A program made the translations under genes and the position numbers. The notes beneath the pieces are model-generated. The model saw only the letters and a program-made list of their open reading frames with translations, did not search any database and was not told the DNA's origin. Below, in pieces: positions 26,601-34,045 of a stretch of DNA of 64,000 nt (its first letter is position 1; every line of letters begins with the position of its first letter). This stretch comes from Nocardioides sp. WS12 (GTDB lineage: Bacteria; Actinomycetota; Actinomycetes; Propionibacteriales; Nocardioidaceae): the NCBI RefSeq assembly GCF_014108865.1, contig NZ_CP053928.1, positions 3,720,001 through 3,784,000 of the forward strand. The letters are read 5' to 3'.

Positions 26601-28390
26601 CCCGCATGACCGGAATGAGCAGGGACCGGCTTCTCCTCACGTTCTGCGCGGTCGCCGTCGCCTTCGCGGCGGTCGACACGTACGTCGTGGTGCTCGCACT
26701 GCCGGACATGATGGCCGGCGTCGGCATCCCGATCGACGAACTGCAGCGCGCGGCACCGATCGTCTCCGGCTTCCTGTTGGGGTACGTCGCCATGCTGCCG
26801 CTGATCGGACGGATCGCCGACCTGCGCGGCCAGGTGCCCGTCCTGGCCATGTCGCTCGTGCTCTTCTCCATCGGCTCGCTGGTCACCGCCGTGTCCTACG
26901 ACCTGCCGAGCATGGTCGCCGGCCGGTTCCTGCAGGGCGTCGGTGGTGGTGGCCTGGTGCCCGCGACGATGTCGCTGGTCGCCGCGCTCTACCCGGTCGA
27001 ACGCCGCGGCCTTCCCCTCGGACTGGTCTCCGCGGTCCAGGAGTTCGGGAGCGTCCTCGGGCCGCTGTTCGGTGCGCTGGTGCTTTCCTTCACCTCGTGG
27101 CGCGGGATCTTCGCGATCAACCTGGCCGGTGGGGTTGTCCTGCTCCTCGTCGTCACCGCCCTCGCCCGCCCGGTGGTTGAGGTGCGAGGAGCGTCAGCGA
27201 CGAGCCTCGAAACCCCCGGGGCAGCTCACATCGGCAAGTCCCGAGGTTTCGAGGCTCGCTTCGCTCGCACCTCAACCACCGGGGTCCTCACCTTTCTCCT
27301 CCTCGCGGTCACCCTCGCCGCCGGCGTGATCACCTTCCTCGAACCCGCCTCCATCCAGCGCGACCTGACGTGGGGCCAGCTCTTCATCCCGTACGTCGAC
27401 GGAGGCAGCCGCTGGATCACCCCGATCGGCCTGATCACGATCGGCGCGTGCGTCGCGTTCCTGCTCTGCTGCTGGTTCCTGCCCCGACCCCTGGTCGACC
27501 TGCGCGGATGGTTCGGTCACCTGCTGGCTGCCGACCTGCTGGGCGCCAGCCTGCTCGCCGCAGCCCTCGGCGGCATCGTGCTGGCCTTCGCCACGGCCGA
27601 CCCGGAGGTGGCGGTCTTCTCGCCGCAGGGACCGTGGTTCCTCGTCGGCTCGGGCGTGGCCGTTGTCCTGCTGCTGGTGCACCTGCGTCGCGCCGACGAC
27701 CCGATCGTGCCGCGCGGCGCACTCAAGGCAACGCCGGCGTGGGGGGCGCTCGTCGTCAGCTTCCTGGTCGGCTGGGCGCTGATCGCGGCGCTCGTCGACA
27801 TCCCGCTCTTTGCACGCACCACCACCCATCCGGACTCCCAGCTGGGCGCGGCACTGGTCCTGCTCCGTTTCCTCGCCGCCCTGCCCTTCGGCGCAATCGT
27901 CGGTGGGTGGCTGTTGCGCCGCCTCAACGCCGGAGTGCTGACGGCGATCGGCATGGCCGCAGCAGGCGTCTCGTTCCTCGCGATGGCGCAGTGGGACGCC
28001 ACCAGCCTCGACGGCTTCGGCTCGAACGTGCCCCTCGTGCTCGGCGGTTTCGGCTTCGGCCTCGCCCTGGCGCCGGTCAACGCCGCGATCCTCGCCAACA
28101 CCGACGACGACGCCCACGGCCTCGCGAGTGCGCTCGTCGTGGTCGCCCGGATGATCGGCATGCTGGTCGGCATCTCCGCGCTGACCACCATCGGCCTGCG
28201 CCGGCTCTATGCCACGCAGGAGGCCGATCCCTCGCTCGGCATCCGCGAGCTCGGCATCGTCCAGGAGCACGCCGTGTTCGTCGGCGCTTCCGTGGCGGCC
28301 TTCGCGGCCGCCGTACTCGCGTTGATCCTGTTCGCCCGCGCAGGTACTCGCGAAGTGGACACGGCCGAAGTGCTCCGTACCGCCGGATAG
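26597..28390 (+). CDS. Drug/lipid MFS exporter, P55-like (DHA2 type), with an in-frame repeat insertion
   Basis: A 597-aa, roughly 14-helix major facilitator. The N terminus has the DHA2 pattern VDTYVVVLALPDMM and the motif GRIADLRGQVPV. Together with the preceding lprG-like gene it matches the LprG-P55 couple that moves lipids to the mycobacterial outer layers and confers drug tolerance. Residues about 192-229 are unlike the rest: they are the translation of an inverted-repeat element (27171-27282) and read VVEVRGASATSLETPG and GFEARFARTSTTG. The element falls in the loop between membrane helices 6 and 7, probably cytoplasmic, and keeps the frame open. The start is the ATG overlapping the lprG stop; ATGs 12 and 18 bases further on are possible. 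Confidence 0.9.
   Translation: MTRMTGMSRDRLLLTFCAVAVAFAAVDTYVVVLALPDMMAGVGIPIDELQRAAPIVSGFLLGYVAMLPLIGRIADLRGQVPVLAMSLVLFSIGSLVTAVSYDLPSMVAGRFLQGVGGGGLVPATMSLVAALYPVERRGLPLGLVSAVQEFGSVLGPLFGALVLSFTSWRGIFAINLAGGVVLLLVVTALARPVVEVRGASATSLETPGAAHIGKSRGFEARFARTSTTGVLTFLLLAVTLAAGVITFLEPASIQRDLTWGQLFIPYVDGGSRWITPIGLITIGACVAFLLCCWFLPRPLVDLRGWFGHLLAADLLGASLLAAALGGIVLAFATADPEVAVFSPQGPWFLVGSGVAVVLLLVHLRRADDPIVPRGALKATPAWGALVVSFLVGWALIAALVDIPLFARTTTHPDSQLGAALVLLRFLAALPFGAIVGGWLLRRLNAGVLTAIGMAAAGVSFLAMAQWDATSLDGFGSNVPLVLGGFGFGLALAPVNAAILANTDDDAHGLASALVVVARMIGMLVGISALTTIGLRRLYATQEADPSLGIRELGIVQEHAVFVGASVAAFAAAVLALILFARAGTREVDTAEVLRTAG
27171..27282. repeat. Composite palindromic repeat element inside the P55-like coding region
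   Basis: The left arm (27171-27219) and right arm (27241-27282) are inverted copies sharing CCGGTGGTTGAGGTGCGAG and GAGCCTCGAAACC. Between these blocks the left arm has a 13-base and the right arm a 6-base spacer, so two subtypes of one repeat are joined head to head. The right-arm subtype recurs at 53396-53433 upstream of rnpB. Confidence 0.85.
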
Positions 28391-28399
28391 GCTGCCCTC

Positions 28400-28894
28400 A
28401 TGGGTGAATTCGACGATCTGTTGAAGGCAAACCGCACGTTTGCGGACCAGTTCGAGTTCGGCGGCTTCGACGGCAAGGCCCATGCGGGCGTGGCCATCGT
28501 GACCTGCATGGACTCGCGGATCGACCCACTGAAGATGCTCGGCCTGAAGTACGGCGACGCGAAGATCTTCCGCAACCCCGGCGGCCGCGTCACCGAGGCT
28601 GCCCTCGAGGCGCTGGTCCTCGGCGTGCACCTGCTCAACGTCGACCGGATCCTGGTCATCCCGCACACCCGCTGCGCGATGGCGTCCTCGACGGAGGCCG
28701 ACATTCAGGCCAAGATCGGTGAAGCGACCGGCCAGGACGTGTCGTGGCACCCGTTCCACGTCATCGCCAACCAGAAGACCGCGCTGGCCGAGGACATTCG
28801 ACGCGTCCGGTCGCACCCGCTGATCCCGGAGAGCATCCACATCGGCGGCTTCATCTACGACGTCGACACCGGCCTGCTGTCCCAGCAGGTCTGA
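28400..28894 (+). CDS. Beta-class carbonic anhydrase
   Basis: Interconverts CO2 and bicarbonate. The 164-aa protein has the complete zinc site: Cys36 and Asp38 and Arg40 in CMDSR, His89 and Cys92 in HTRC. The sequence around KIFRNPGGRVTEAAL and the short length fit the compact beta-class group found in mycobacteria and Nocardioides. The start is an ATG nine bases after the stop of the P55-like gene, so it may be the last gene of the parC-lprG-P55 transcript. Confidence 0.93.
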   Translation: MGEFDDLLKANRTFADQFEFGGFDGKAHAGVAIVTCMDSRIDPLKMLGLKYGDAKIFRNPGGRVTEAALEALVLGVHLLNVDRILVIPHTRCAMASSTEADIQAKIGEATGQDVSWHPFHVIANQKTALAEDIRRVRSHPLIPESIHIGGFIYDVDTGLLSQQV

Positions 28895-28927
28895 CCACCA
28901 GCTCTGGCCACCAACTCTGGGCCGACC

Positions 28928-29305
28928 TCAGCCGTCGAGCAACGCCCGGAGCGACTTGTCCACGAGGGCACCCGGCAGTTCGTCGAGCCGCACCCCGAGT
29001 TCGGCGACCGTGCCGATCGAGCCGACCAGGTCGAGCAACGTCGCGGTGTCCGCTGCGGGGTCCCCGACCGGATAGTCGAACAGGAGTGGGCAGTCCACTG
29101 CCCCGCCGTCCGGCTCGGGCGGCAACGCCGGCAGCCAGCAGCCGACCTCGAGCGCCAGCGTCGCGCGCTGGCCGACGCCCGTGACCCGTGGGTCGACGTA
29201 CCAGAACAGGTCGCCGACCTGCAGTCGCAGGTGACCACGTCGGGCCTTCGCTCCCCGCGCCTTGAGCACCTTGACCACCGCGGTGCGTGTGTCGGAGACC
29301 GTCAT
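28928..29305 (-). CDS. Hypothetical protein, 125 aa
   Basis: I do not recognise this protein. It starts MTVSDTRTAVVKVLKARGAK and has a basic first 30 residues, a beta-rich middle with HLRLQVGDLFWYVDPRV and a C-terminal helical part ending GALVDKSLRALLDG. There is no signal peptide or membrane segment. Base composition and codon use match neighbouring real genes. It converges on the carbonic anhydrase gene (33 bp apart). The next gene upstream on the same strand starts about 360 bp away. Confidence 0.65.
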   Translation of the reverse strand: MTVSDTRTAVVKVLKARGAKARRGHLRLQVGDLFWYVDPRVTGVGQRATLALEVGCWLPALPPEPDGGAVDCPLLFDYPVGDPAADTATLLDLVGSIGTVAELGVRLDELPGALVDKSLRALLDG

Positions 29306-29353
29306 GGGGCCACTCTCACGCGTCGAGCGTTTCGCTGTCCATCCGGCGCCTCC

Positions 29354-29671
29354 TCACGCATCGTCCACAGGGTCCTCGAACTCGTAGCGGTCGCGGAACT
29401 CGCCGACCGACAGGGTCATCAGATCCCTCTGCACGTCGCCCAGTACGAGCGTGGCCTTCGCGTGCCTGCGCACCCAGGCGATGGTGGCCACCACCTCACC
29501 TGACTCCATTCGGCGGATCTCGATCCGGTGGCGCGGATCTGTCATCGCGCCGTACCACCCGAAGGTGATGACGGACAGAACAGCGATGCCAACGGCCCCG
29601 AAGGAGTCGAACTCGTCGATGACAAGCGCCGCCTGGTACCGGTCCTTGGCGCGCCCCTCGGCCACCGTCAC
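29354..29671 (-). CDS. Hypothetical protein, 105 aa, possible membrane association
   Basis: Unrecognised. One moderately hydrophobic stretch (AVGIAVLSVITFGWYGAM, about 26-43) could be a membrane segment. The rest is charged, with RHRIEIRRMESGEVVATIAWVR suggesting beta strands. The GTG start giving MTVAEGRAK is the best available but has no strong ribosome-binding site. It lies between a toxin-antitoxin pair and another unknown gene on the same strand, a stretch that may be accessory. Confidence 0.5.
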   Translation of the reverse strand: MTVAEGRAKDRYQAALVIDEFDSFGAVGIAVLSVITFGWYGAMTDPRHRIEIRRMESGEVVATIAWVRRHAKATLVLGDVQRDLMTLSVGEFRDRYEFEDPVDDA

Positions 29672-29723
29672 TGAGACCGGCTCTGCGCGCGCATCGAGCG
29701 CCCGACAGCTACGACCAAAGTGG

Positions 29724-30089
29724 TCACAGCGGAAGGTCCAGCAGCGCAGCGATCGTCTCCCTGACCTGGATCAGCTCGACGGGTCCGACTCGCCCGATGG
29801 GAGCGGAAAGTCGGCCGACCGCCACCGAACGAAGGTGCTGGCACTGCGCGGCCGACGGTCGCTGAAGACCTGAGCCGTGGTTGGCCGGCACCGTCACCTC
29901 GGACTCGAAGCCGCGCAGGGTCGAGGTCAGCGGAACCACCTGCACCGTCGTCGGCGCCGCATCAAGAACACGTTGCGACGTGACGACGATCGCTGGATGC
30001 AGGAACCCGGCCTCGTGCCCGTGCGGAACTCCCAGATCGAGGTTGATGACATCACCCGAGGTCAGCGTCAAGCCAGGCCGCCTCGTCAT
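29724..30089 (-). CDS. MazF/PemK-type toxin (predicted mRNA interferase)
   Basis: A 121-aa toxin of the MazF/PemK family, which cuts mRNA at short sequences. Fold landmarks are the opening strand SGDVINLDLGVPHGHEAGF, then HPAIVVTSQRVLD, TVQVVPLTSTLRGFESEV and the C-terminal helix ending ETIAALLDL. The ATG start overlaps the end of the antitoxin gene by 38 bases; a TTG at 30071 would give LTLTSGDV and also overlaps. Overlap and same strand indicate coupled translation with the antitoxin. RNA cleavage specificity cannot be told from sequence. Confidence 0.88.
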   Translation of the reverse strand: MTRRPGLTLTSGDVINLDLGVPHGHEAGFLHPAIVVTSQRVLDAAPTTVQVVPLTSTLRGFESEVTVPANHGSGLQRPSAAQCQHLRSVAVGRLSAPIGRVGPVELIQVRETIAALLDLPL

Positions 30090-30246
30090 CAGTCAACGGT
30101 GTCCGCAGTTGCTGGCCCATCCGGTCCTGTCGCAGCGAGCGCACCGCCGCCGTCACGGTCTGCCCGACCGTCAGACCGAGAGCACCAGACAGCCGCTTGA
30201 GCTCGTCATGCGTGACCGAGTCGATGCGAACACTGGTGCTGTGCAT
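30052..30246 (-). CDS. Ribbon-helix-helix-like antitoxin of the MazF-type module
   Basis: A 64-aa protein with the pattern STSVRIDSVTHDELKRLSGALG, then a helix TVGQTVTAAVRSLRQD and an acidic C terminus (DDEAAWLDADLG) that would wrap the toxin. This resembles ribbon-helix-helix antitoxins that bind their own promoter. The start is taken at the ATG giving MHSTSV; an ATG 12 bases upstream would add four residues. It begins 24 bases after the parE stop on the same strand, so the module is either read through from parE or has a promoter within its 3' end. Confidence 0.8.
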   Translation of the reverse strand: MHSTSVRIDSVTHDELKRLSGALGLTVGQTVTAAVRSLRQDRMGQQLRTPLTDDEAAWLDADLG

Positions 30247-30270
30247 GCAAATAAGCATACACACGTCCCT

Positions 30271-32343
30271 TCACGCGTCGAGCGATTCCATGTCGACCTC
30301 GTACGCTCCCTGGACGATGAACTCCTTGCGCGGAGCCACGTCGCTACCCATCAGCAACTCGAACACCTCGGCCGAGACGGCGGCGTCGTCGACGGTCAGC
30401 CGGCGGAGGGTACGACGACGGGGATCCATCGTCGTCTCGGCCAACTGGTCGGCGTCCATCTCGCCGAGACCCTTGTAGCGCTGGACCGGGTCCTTCCAGC
30501 GAATGTTCTTCTTCTTGAGCTCGGCGAGCTTTCGCTGCAACTCGGGGTCGGAGAAGGTGTAGACGTACTTCTCCTGGCCCTTGCGCGGGTTGGAGATCTC
30601 GATCCGGTGCAGCGGGGGCACGGCGGTGTAGACCCGGCCCTCGGCGACCAGCTCAGGCATGTACTTGAAGAACAGGGTCGCCAGCAGGCACCGGATGTGG
30701 GCGCCGTCGGAATCAGCGTCGGCCATGAAGATGATCCGGCCATAACGACGAGCCTCGAGGTCGAAGGTGCGACCCGAGCCGGCGCCGACCACCTGGATGA
30801 TCGAGGCGCACTCGGTGTTCTTCAGCATGTCGCCGACCGAGGCCTTCTGGACGTTGAGGATCTTGCCCCGGATCGGCAGCAGCGCCTGGAACTCCGCGTT
30901 GCGGGCCAGCTTCGCCGTACCGAGGGCGGAGTCACCCTCGACAATGAAGAGCTCGGTGCGTTCGTTGTCGTTGGCGCGGCAATCGGCCAGCTTCGACGGA
31001 AGCGAGGACGACTCGAGCGCGTTCTTCCGGCGCTGGGTCTCCTTGTGCTGACGGGCGGCGATCCGGGTCTTCGAGGCGCCGACGACCTTCTCCATGAGGA
31101 GCTTGGCCTGGGCCTTTTCGACACGCTTGGTGGAGGTCAGGAACTCCTTGAGCTGCTGCGACACCACCTTGCGGACGACGGCCTTGGCAGCGGGGGTGCC
31201 GAGGATCTCCTTGGTCTGGCCCTCGAACTGGGGCTCGGCCAGGCGGACCGTCACGATCGAGGTCATCCCCTCGAGGATGTCGTCCTTGACCACGTTGTCA
31301 TCGTTGACCTTGAGCGCCTTGGTGGCGCGCATGGCGTCATTGAAGGTCGTCGTCAGTCCCGCTTCGAACCCGGAGACGTGCGTTCCGCCCTTGGGCGTGG
31401 CGATCACGTTGACGAAGGAGCGCAGTTCGGTCTCGTAGCCCGTGCCCCACCTCACCGCGACGTCGACGCTCAGCTCCCGCTCGACGTCCTGAGGCGTCAT
31501 GTGACCCTTGTCGTCGAGCATCGGCACCGTCTCGGTGAAGGTGTCGCTGCCCTGGAGGCGGAGTACGTCGGTGACCGGATCACCCGTGGCCAGGAAGTCG
31601 CAGAACTCGGCGATGCCGCCGTCGTGGCGGAACTTCTCCTCGGTCCACTCCGAAGCGTCGACCGAGCGCTGGTCACGGATCACCAACTCCAGGCCGGGCA
31701 CGATGAACGAGGTCTGCCGGGCGCGCCCGATCAGGCCGTCGAGCTCGAACTTGGCGTCGCGGGTGAAGATCTGGCGGTCCGGCCAGAACCGCACCCGGGT
31801 GCCCGACTTGCCCTTCGCGACGCGACCGCCCTTGCGGGTCAGGCCGGTCGCCGGCGTGAACGGCGCGTCCGGGCCGTCGCCGGCGAAGGTTCCGGGACCA
31901 CCGCGCTGGAAGCTCATTCCCTGGGTGGCCGGGGAACGGTCGACGTCGATGTCCATCCGGCTCGACAGCGCATTGACCACGGACAGGCCGACACCGTGCA
32001 GTCCACCCGTGGCGGCGTACGACGACCCGCCGAACTTGCCGCCCGCGTGGAGCTTCGTCGCGACGAGTTCGACACCGGTCAGCCCGCTCTTGGGCTCCTT
32101 GTCCGTCGGGATACCGCGCCCGTCGTCGTACACCTCGACGGAGCCGTCGGGGAGCAGCGTGATCTCGACCTTGTGGGCCGCGCCTGCGAGCGCCTCGTCA
32201 ACGCCGTTGTCGATGATCTCCCAGAGGCAGTGCATCAACCCACGGGTGTCGGTGGAGCCGATGTACATCCCCGGACGCTTCCGCACCGCCTCGAGGCCCT
32301 CGAGGACCAGCAGATGCGCTGCGTTGTAGGTGTTGTCGGCGAT
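30271..32343 (-). CDS. parE: DNA topoisomerase IV subunit B, apparently with an ATC start codon
   Basis: The ATPase subunit of topoisomerase IV. Landmarks are the GHKL motifs EIIDNGVDEA, DDGRGIPTD and GGLHGVGLSVVNALS, then the TOPRIM motifs EGDSALG and MADADSDGAHI, and YKGLGEMDADQL near the end. The first ATG/GTG/TTG in frame is the GTG at 32286, which would cut off the conserved arm NTYNAAHLLVLEGLEAV. That arm is open in frame back to an ATC at 32341-32343, six bases after AGGAG; a stop codon lies just upstream. I therefore place the start at ATC, giving 690 aa; the GTG form would have 671 aa. The DNA-cleaving partner parC lies 4.4 kb away. Confidence 0.93.
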   Translation of the reverse strand: MADNTYNAAHLLVLEGLEAVRKRPGMYIGSTDTRGLMHCLWEIIDNGVDEALAGAAHKVEITLLPDGSVEVYDDGRGIPTDKEPKSGLTGVELVATKLHAGGKFGGSSYAATGGLHGVGLSVVNALSSRMDIDVDRSPATQGMSFQRGGPGTFAGDGPDAPFTPATGLTRKGGRVAKGKSGTRVRFWPDRQIFTRDAKFELDGLIGRARQTSFIVPGLELVIRDQRSVDASEWTEEKFRHDGGIAEFCDFLATGDPVTDVLRLQGSDTFTETVPMLDDKGHMTPQDVERELSVDVAVRWGTGYETELRSFVNVIATPKGGTHVSGFEAGLTTTFNDAMRATKALKVNDDNVVKDDILEGMTSIVTVRLAEPQFEGQTKEILGTPAAKAVVRKVVSQQLKEFLTSTKRVEKAQAKLLMEKVVGASKTRIAARQHKETQRRKNALESSSLPSKLADCRANDNERTELFIVEGDSALGTAKLARNAEFQALLPIRGKILNVQKASVGDMLKNTECASIIQVVGAGSGRTFDLEARRYGRIIFMADADSDGAHIRCLLATLFFKYMPELVAEGRVYTAVPPLHRIEISNPRKGQEKYVYTFSDPELQRKLAELKKKNIRWKDPVQRYKGLGEMDADQLAETTMDPRRRTLRRLTVDDAAVSAEVFELLMGSDVAPRKEFIVQGAYEVDMESLDA

Positions 32344-32702
32344 GACCTGCTCCTAGCAATGACACGGTTGATGACGCCCTCTGCGGGGCGGGTAGAGGTA
32401 CGAATCTACCGGCGACACGCCGGAGTCCGGTGCAGGCACACGGGCAGAGGCGGCGAGACGATGCCAGGTACTCCCCCCGCAACGGGAGGGGTCACCGGTC
32501 GGACCAGGGAAGCCTGATCGATCGGATGATCACAAGCATGTTTCAAGCGGTGGAAAATCAACCAGCAGACACCCATCAGGTGATTGGATGAAGAAACCAC
32601 GCAAGTGGAATGAACCACACGAAGACGGGAATCTTTGATCCAGTCGCTACGTTGATCACGTCGACACCCGATAGGGGTGAAGACGAAGAAAGAGAGGCCG
32701 AG
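32344..32702. promoter_or_regulatory. 359-bp divergent intergenic region between parE and the DUF7455-like gene
   Basis: No gene is seen here. It must hold the promoters of both neighbours. A perfect 6-bp hairpin GGTAGA/TCTACC (32391-32410) would lie in the parE leader, and a smaller C/G hairpin sits near 32474-32489. The part from about 32520 to 32640 is distinctly AT-richer than the rest of the window. I cannot assign the minus 10 and minus 35 elements with confidence. Confidence 0.5.
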
Positions 32703-32924
32703 ATGACAACTATCGTTGCTCCCAGCGCCCCGCTCACTGCGGAGGATCGCTGCGACCGTTGTGGTGCCCAGGCCTACCTCCGCGTAGAACTCACCTCCGG
32801 TGGCGAACTGCTCTTCTGTGCCCACCACGCTCGCGAGCACGGTGACAAGCTCAAGGAGATTGCGGCGAACGTCCACGACGAGACCCACAAGCTGACCACG
32901 AAGCCGGCGTTCGCCGACGACTGA
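32703..32924 (+). CDS. Small DUF7455-like zinc-ribbon protein
   Basis: A 73-aa conserved actinobacterial protein. CDRCGAQAYLRVEL and LLFCAHHAREH supply a C-x2-C plus C-x2-H zinc site. It was placed in DUF7455 from memory; function is unknown. The start is the ATG giving MTTIVAPSAP, preceded by GAAGAAAGAGAGG; an in-frame ATG far upstream gives an unlikely extension. A strong terminator follows 17 bases after the stop, so it is probably monocistronic. Confidence 0.85.
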   Translation: MTTIVAPSAPLTAEDRCDRCGAQAYLRVELTSGGELLFCAHHAREHGDKLKEIAANVHDETHKLTTKPAFADD

Positions 32925-32941
32925 GTCACCCCTGCTTGATC

Positions 32942-32974
32942 GAAGAGCCCCGGCGTCCTGCGCCGGGGCTCTTC
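32942..32974 (+). terminator. Strong hairpin terminator after the DUF7455-like gene
   Basis: Perfect 14-bp arms GAAGAGCCCCGGCG and CGCCGGGGCTCTTC surround a five-base loop. It ends 40 bases before the iron box and so insulates the siderophore operon. Confidence 0.9.
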
Positions 32975-33013
32975 GCGTTCCATCAGGCGGGCGGTTCACC
33001 ATGGTCGGCGAGG

Positions 33014-33032
33014 TTAGGTTAGGCTTCCCTGC
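33014..33032. promoter_or_regulatory. IdeR/DtxR-type iron box overlapping a minus 10 element
   Basis: TTAGGTTAGGCTTCCCTGC matches the consensus TWAGGTWAGSCTWACCTWA at 16 of 19 positions. It contains overlapping TANNNT hexamers (33015-33020 and 33020-33025) suited to be the minus 10 box and ends two bases before the GTG start of the binding-protein gene. Iron-loaded IdeR/DtxR should block transcription here. Confidence 0.85.
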
Positions 33033-33034
33033 TT

Positions 33035-34045
33035 GTGAAGAGAACTCTGGCCCTTGCGCTCGCGACCGTGCTCACGCTCGGCACCGCGGCCTGCAGCTCC
33101 GACATTGCCGACAAGTCCGACGCCAAGGACTCCTCGAAGGTCCCTGACGGGCCGTGGGAGTTCACCGACGGCTCCGGCGAGGTCGTCAAGCTCGACAAGA
33201 CGCCGACCCGGATCATCGCCCACGGCGCCGAAGCCGCCGCCCTGATGGCGTACGGCATCAAGCCGGTCGGCATCTACGCCGACGAGCCGGTCACGACCGA
33301 CCCGAACCTCAAGGACCTGGACCTGACCGGCATCGCGATCCTCGGCGAGGAGTGGGGCTCGATCGACGTCGCCAAGGCATCGACCCTGACCCCCGACCTG
33401 ATCGTCGCCGACTGGTGGCCCGCCGAGAAGGCCCACTCGGGCTTCGAGGACGGCGTGAAGGCCAAGAGCAAGAAGCTCGCGGAGCTCGCGCCCGTCGTCG
33501 GCGCAGCCCAGGGCGACTCGATCCTCGACCTCGCCGAGGGCTACGAAGACCTGGCCGAGAGCCTGGGAGCGGACATCGAGAACTCCCAGGGCAACAAGGA
33601 CAAGGCGGCCTTCGAGAAGTCGCGCGACGCGTTCATCGCGGCGATGAAGGACAAGGACTTCACCGCGCTCGCCGTCTCCCCCGCCAGCGACCTGCTCTAC
33701 GTCGCCAACCCGGAGTTCGCACCCGAACTCCTCGACTTCGACCGCTGGGGCCTGGACATCGTCGAGCCCGACTCCCCCGACAAGGGCTTCCCGTACTGGG
33801 AGAACCTGAGCTGGGAGAAGGCCGACAAGTACCAGCCCGACGTGCTGATGTTCGACAGCCGCAGCTTCACGACCGACTCGAAGACGGTCAAGGACCAGCC
33901 CACGTGGAACTCCATCCGCGCGGCGAAGGCCGGTCAGATCGTCGAGTGGCCCGGCTTCTGGCTGCACACCTACGGCCACTACGCCGTTGCGCTCGACAAG
34001 CTCACCGAAGAGCTGTCCGGCCTCGATGACTCCATCGGTGACTGA
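33035..34045 (+). CDS. Iron-siderophore ABC transporter substrate-binding lipoprotein
   Basis: A 336-aa class III periplasmic-binding-type lipoprotein: lipobox GTAAC with Cys20, then the FepB/FhuD-like fold (PTRIIAHGAEAAALMAYGIKPVG, LTPDLIVADWW, HTYGHYAVALDKLTEEL). It would hand ferric siderophore to the two permeases downstream. The GTG start is supported by MKRTLALALATVLTLG, a normal signal peptide. No Shine-Dalgarno precedes it, and the putative minus 10 box lies about ten bases upstream, so the mRNA may be leaderless. The iron box shows it is iron-regulated. The siderophore type is unknown, and no biosynthesis genes are in the window. Confidence 0.92.
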   Translation: MKRTLALALATVLTLGTAACSSDIADKSDAKDSSKVPDGPWEFTDGSGEVVKLDKTPTRIIAHGAEAAALMAYGIKPVGIYADEPVTTDPNLKDLDLTGIAILGEEWGSIDVAKASTLTPDLIVADWWPAEKAHSGFEDGVKAKSKKLAELAPVVGAAQGDSILDLAEGYEDLAESLGADIENSQGNKDKAAFEKSRDAFIAAMKDKDFTALAVSPASDLLYVANPEFAPELLDFDRWGLDIVEPDSPDKGFPYWENLSWEKADKYQPDVLMFDSRSFTTDSKTVKDQPTWNSIRAAKAGQIVEWPGFWLHTYGHYAVALDKLTEELSGLDDSIGD

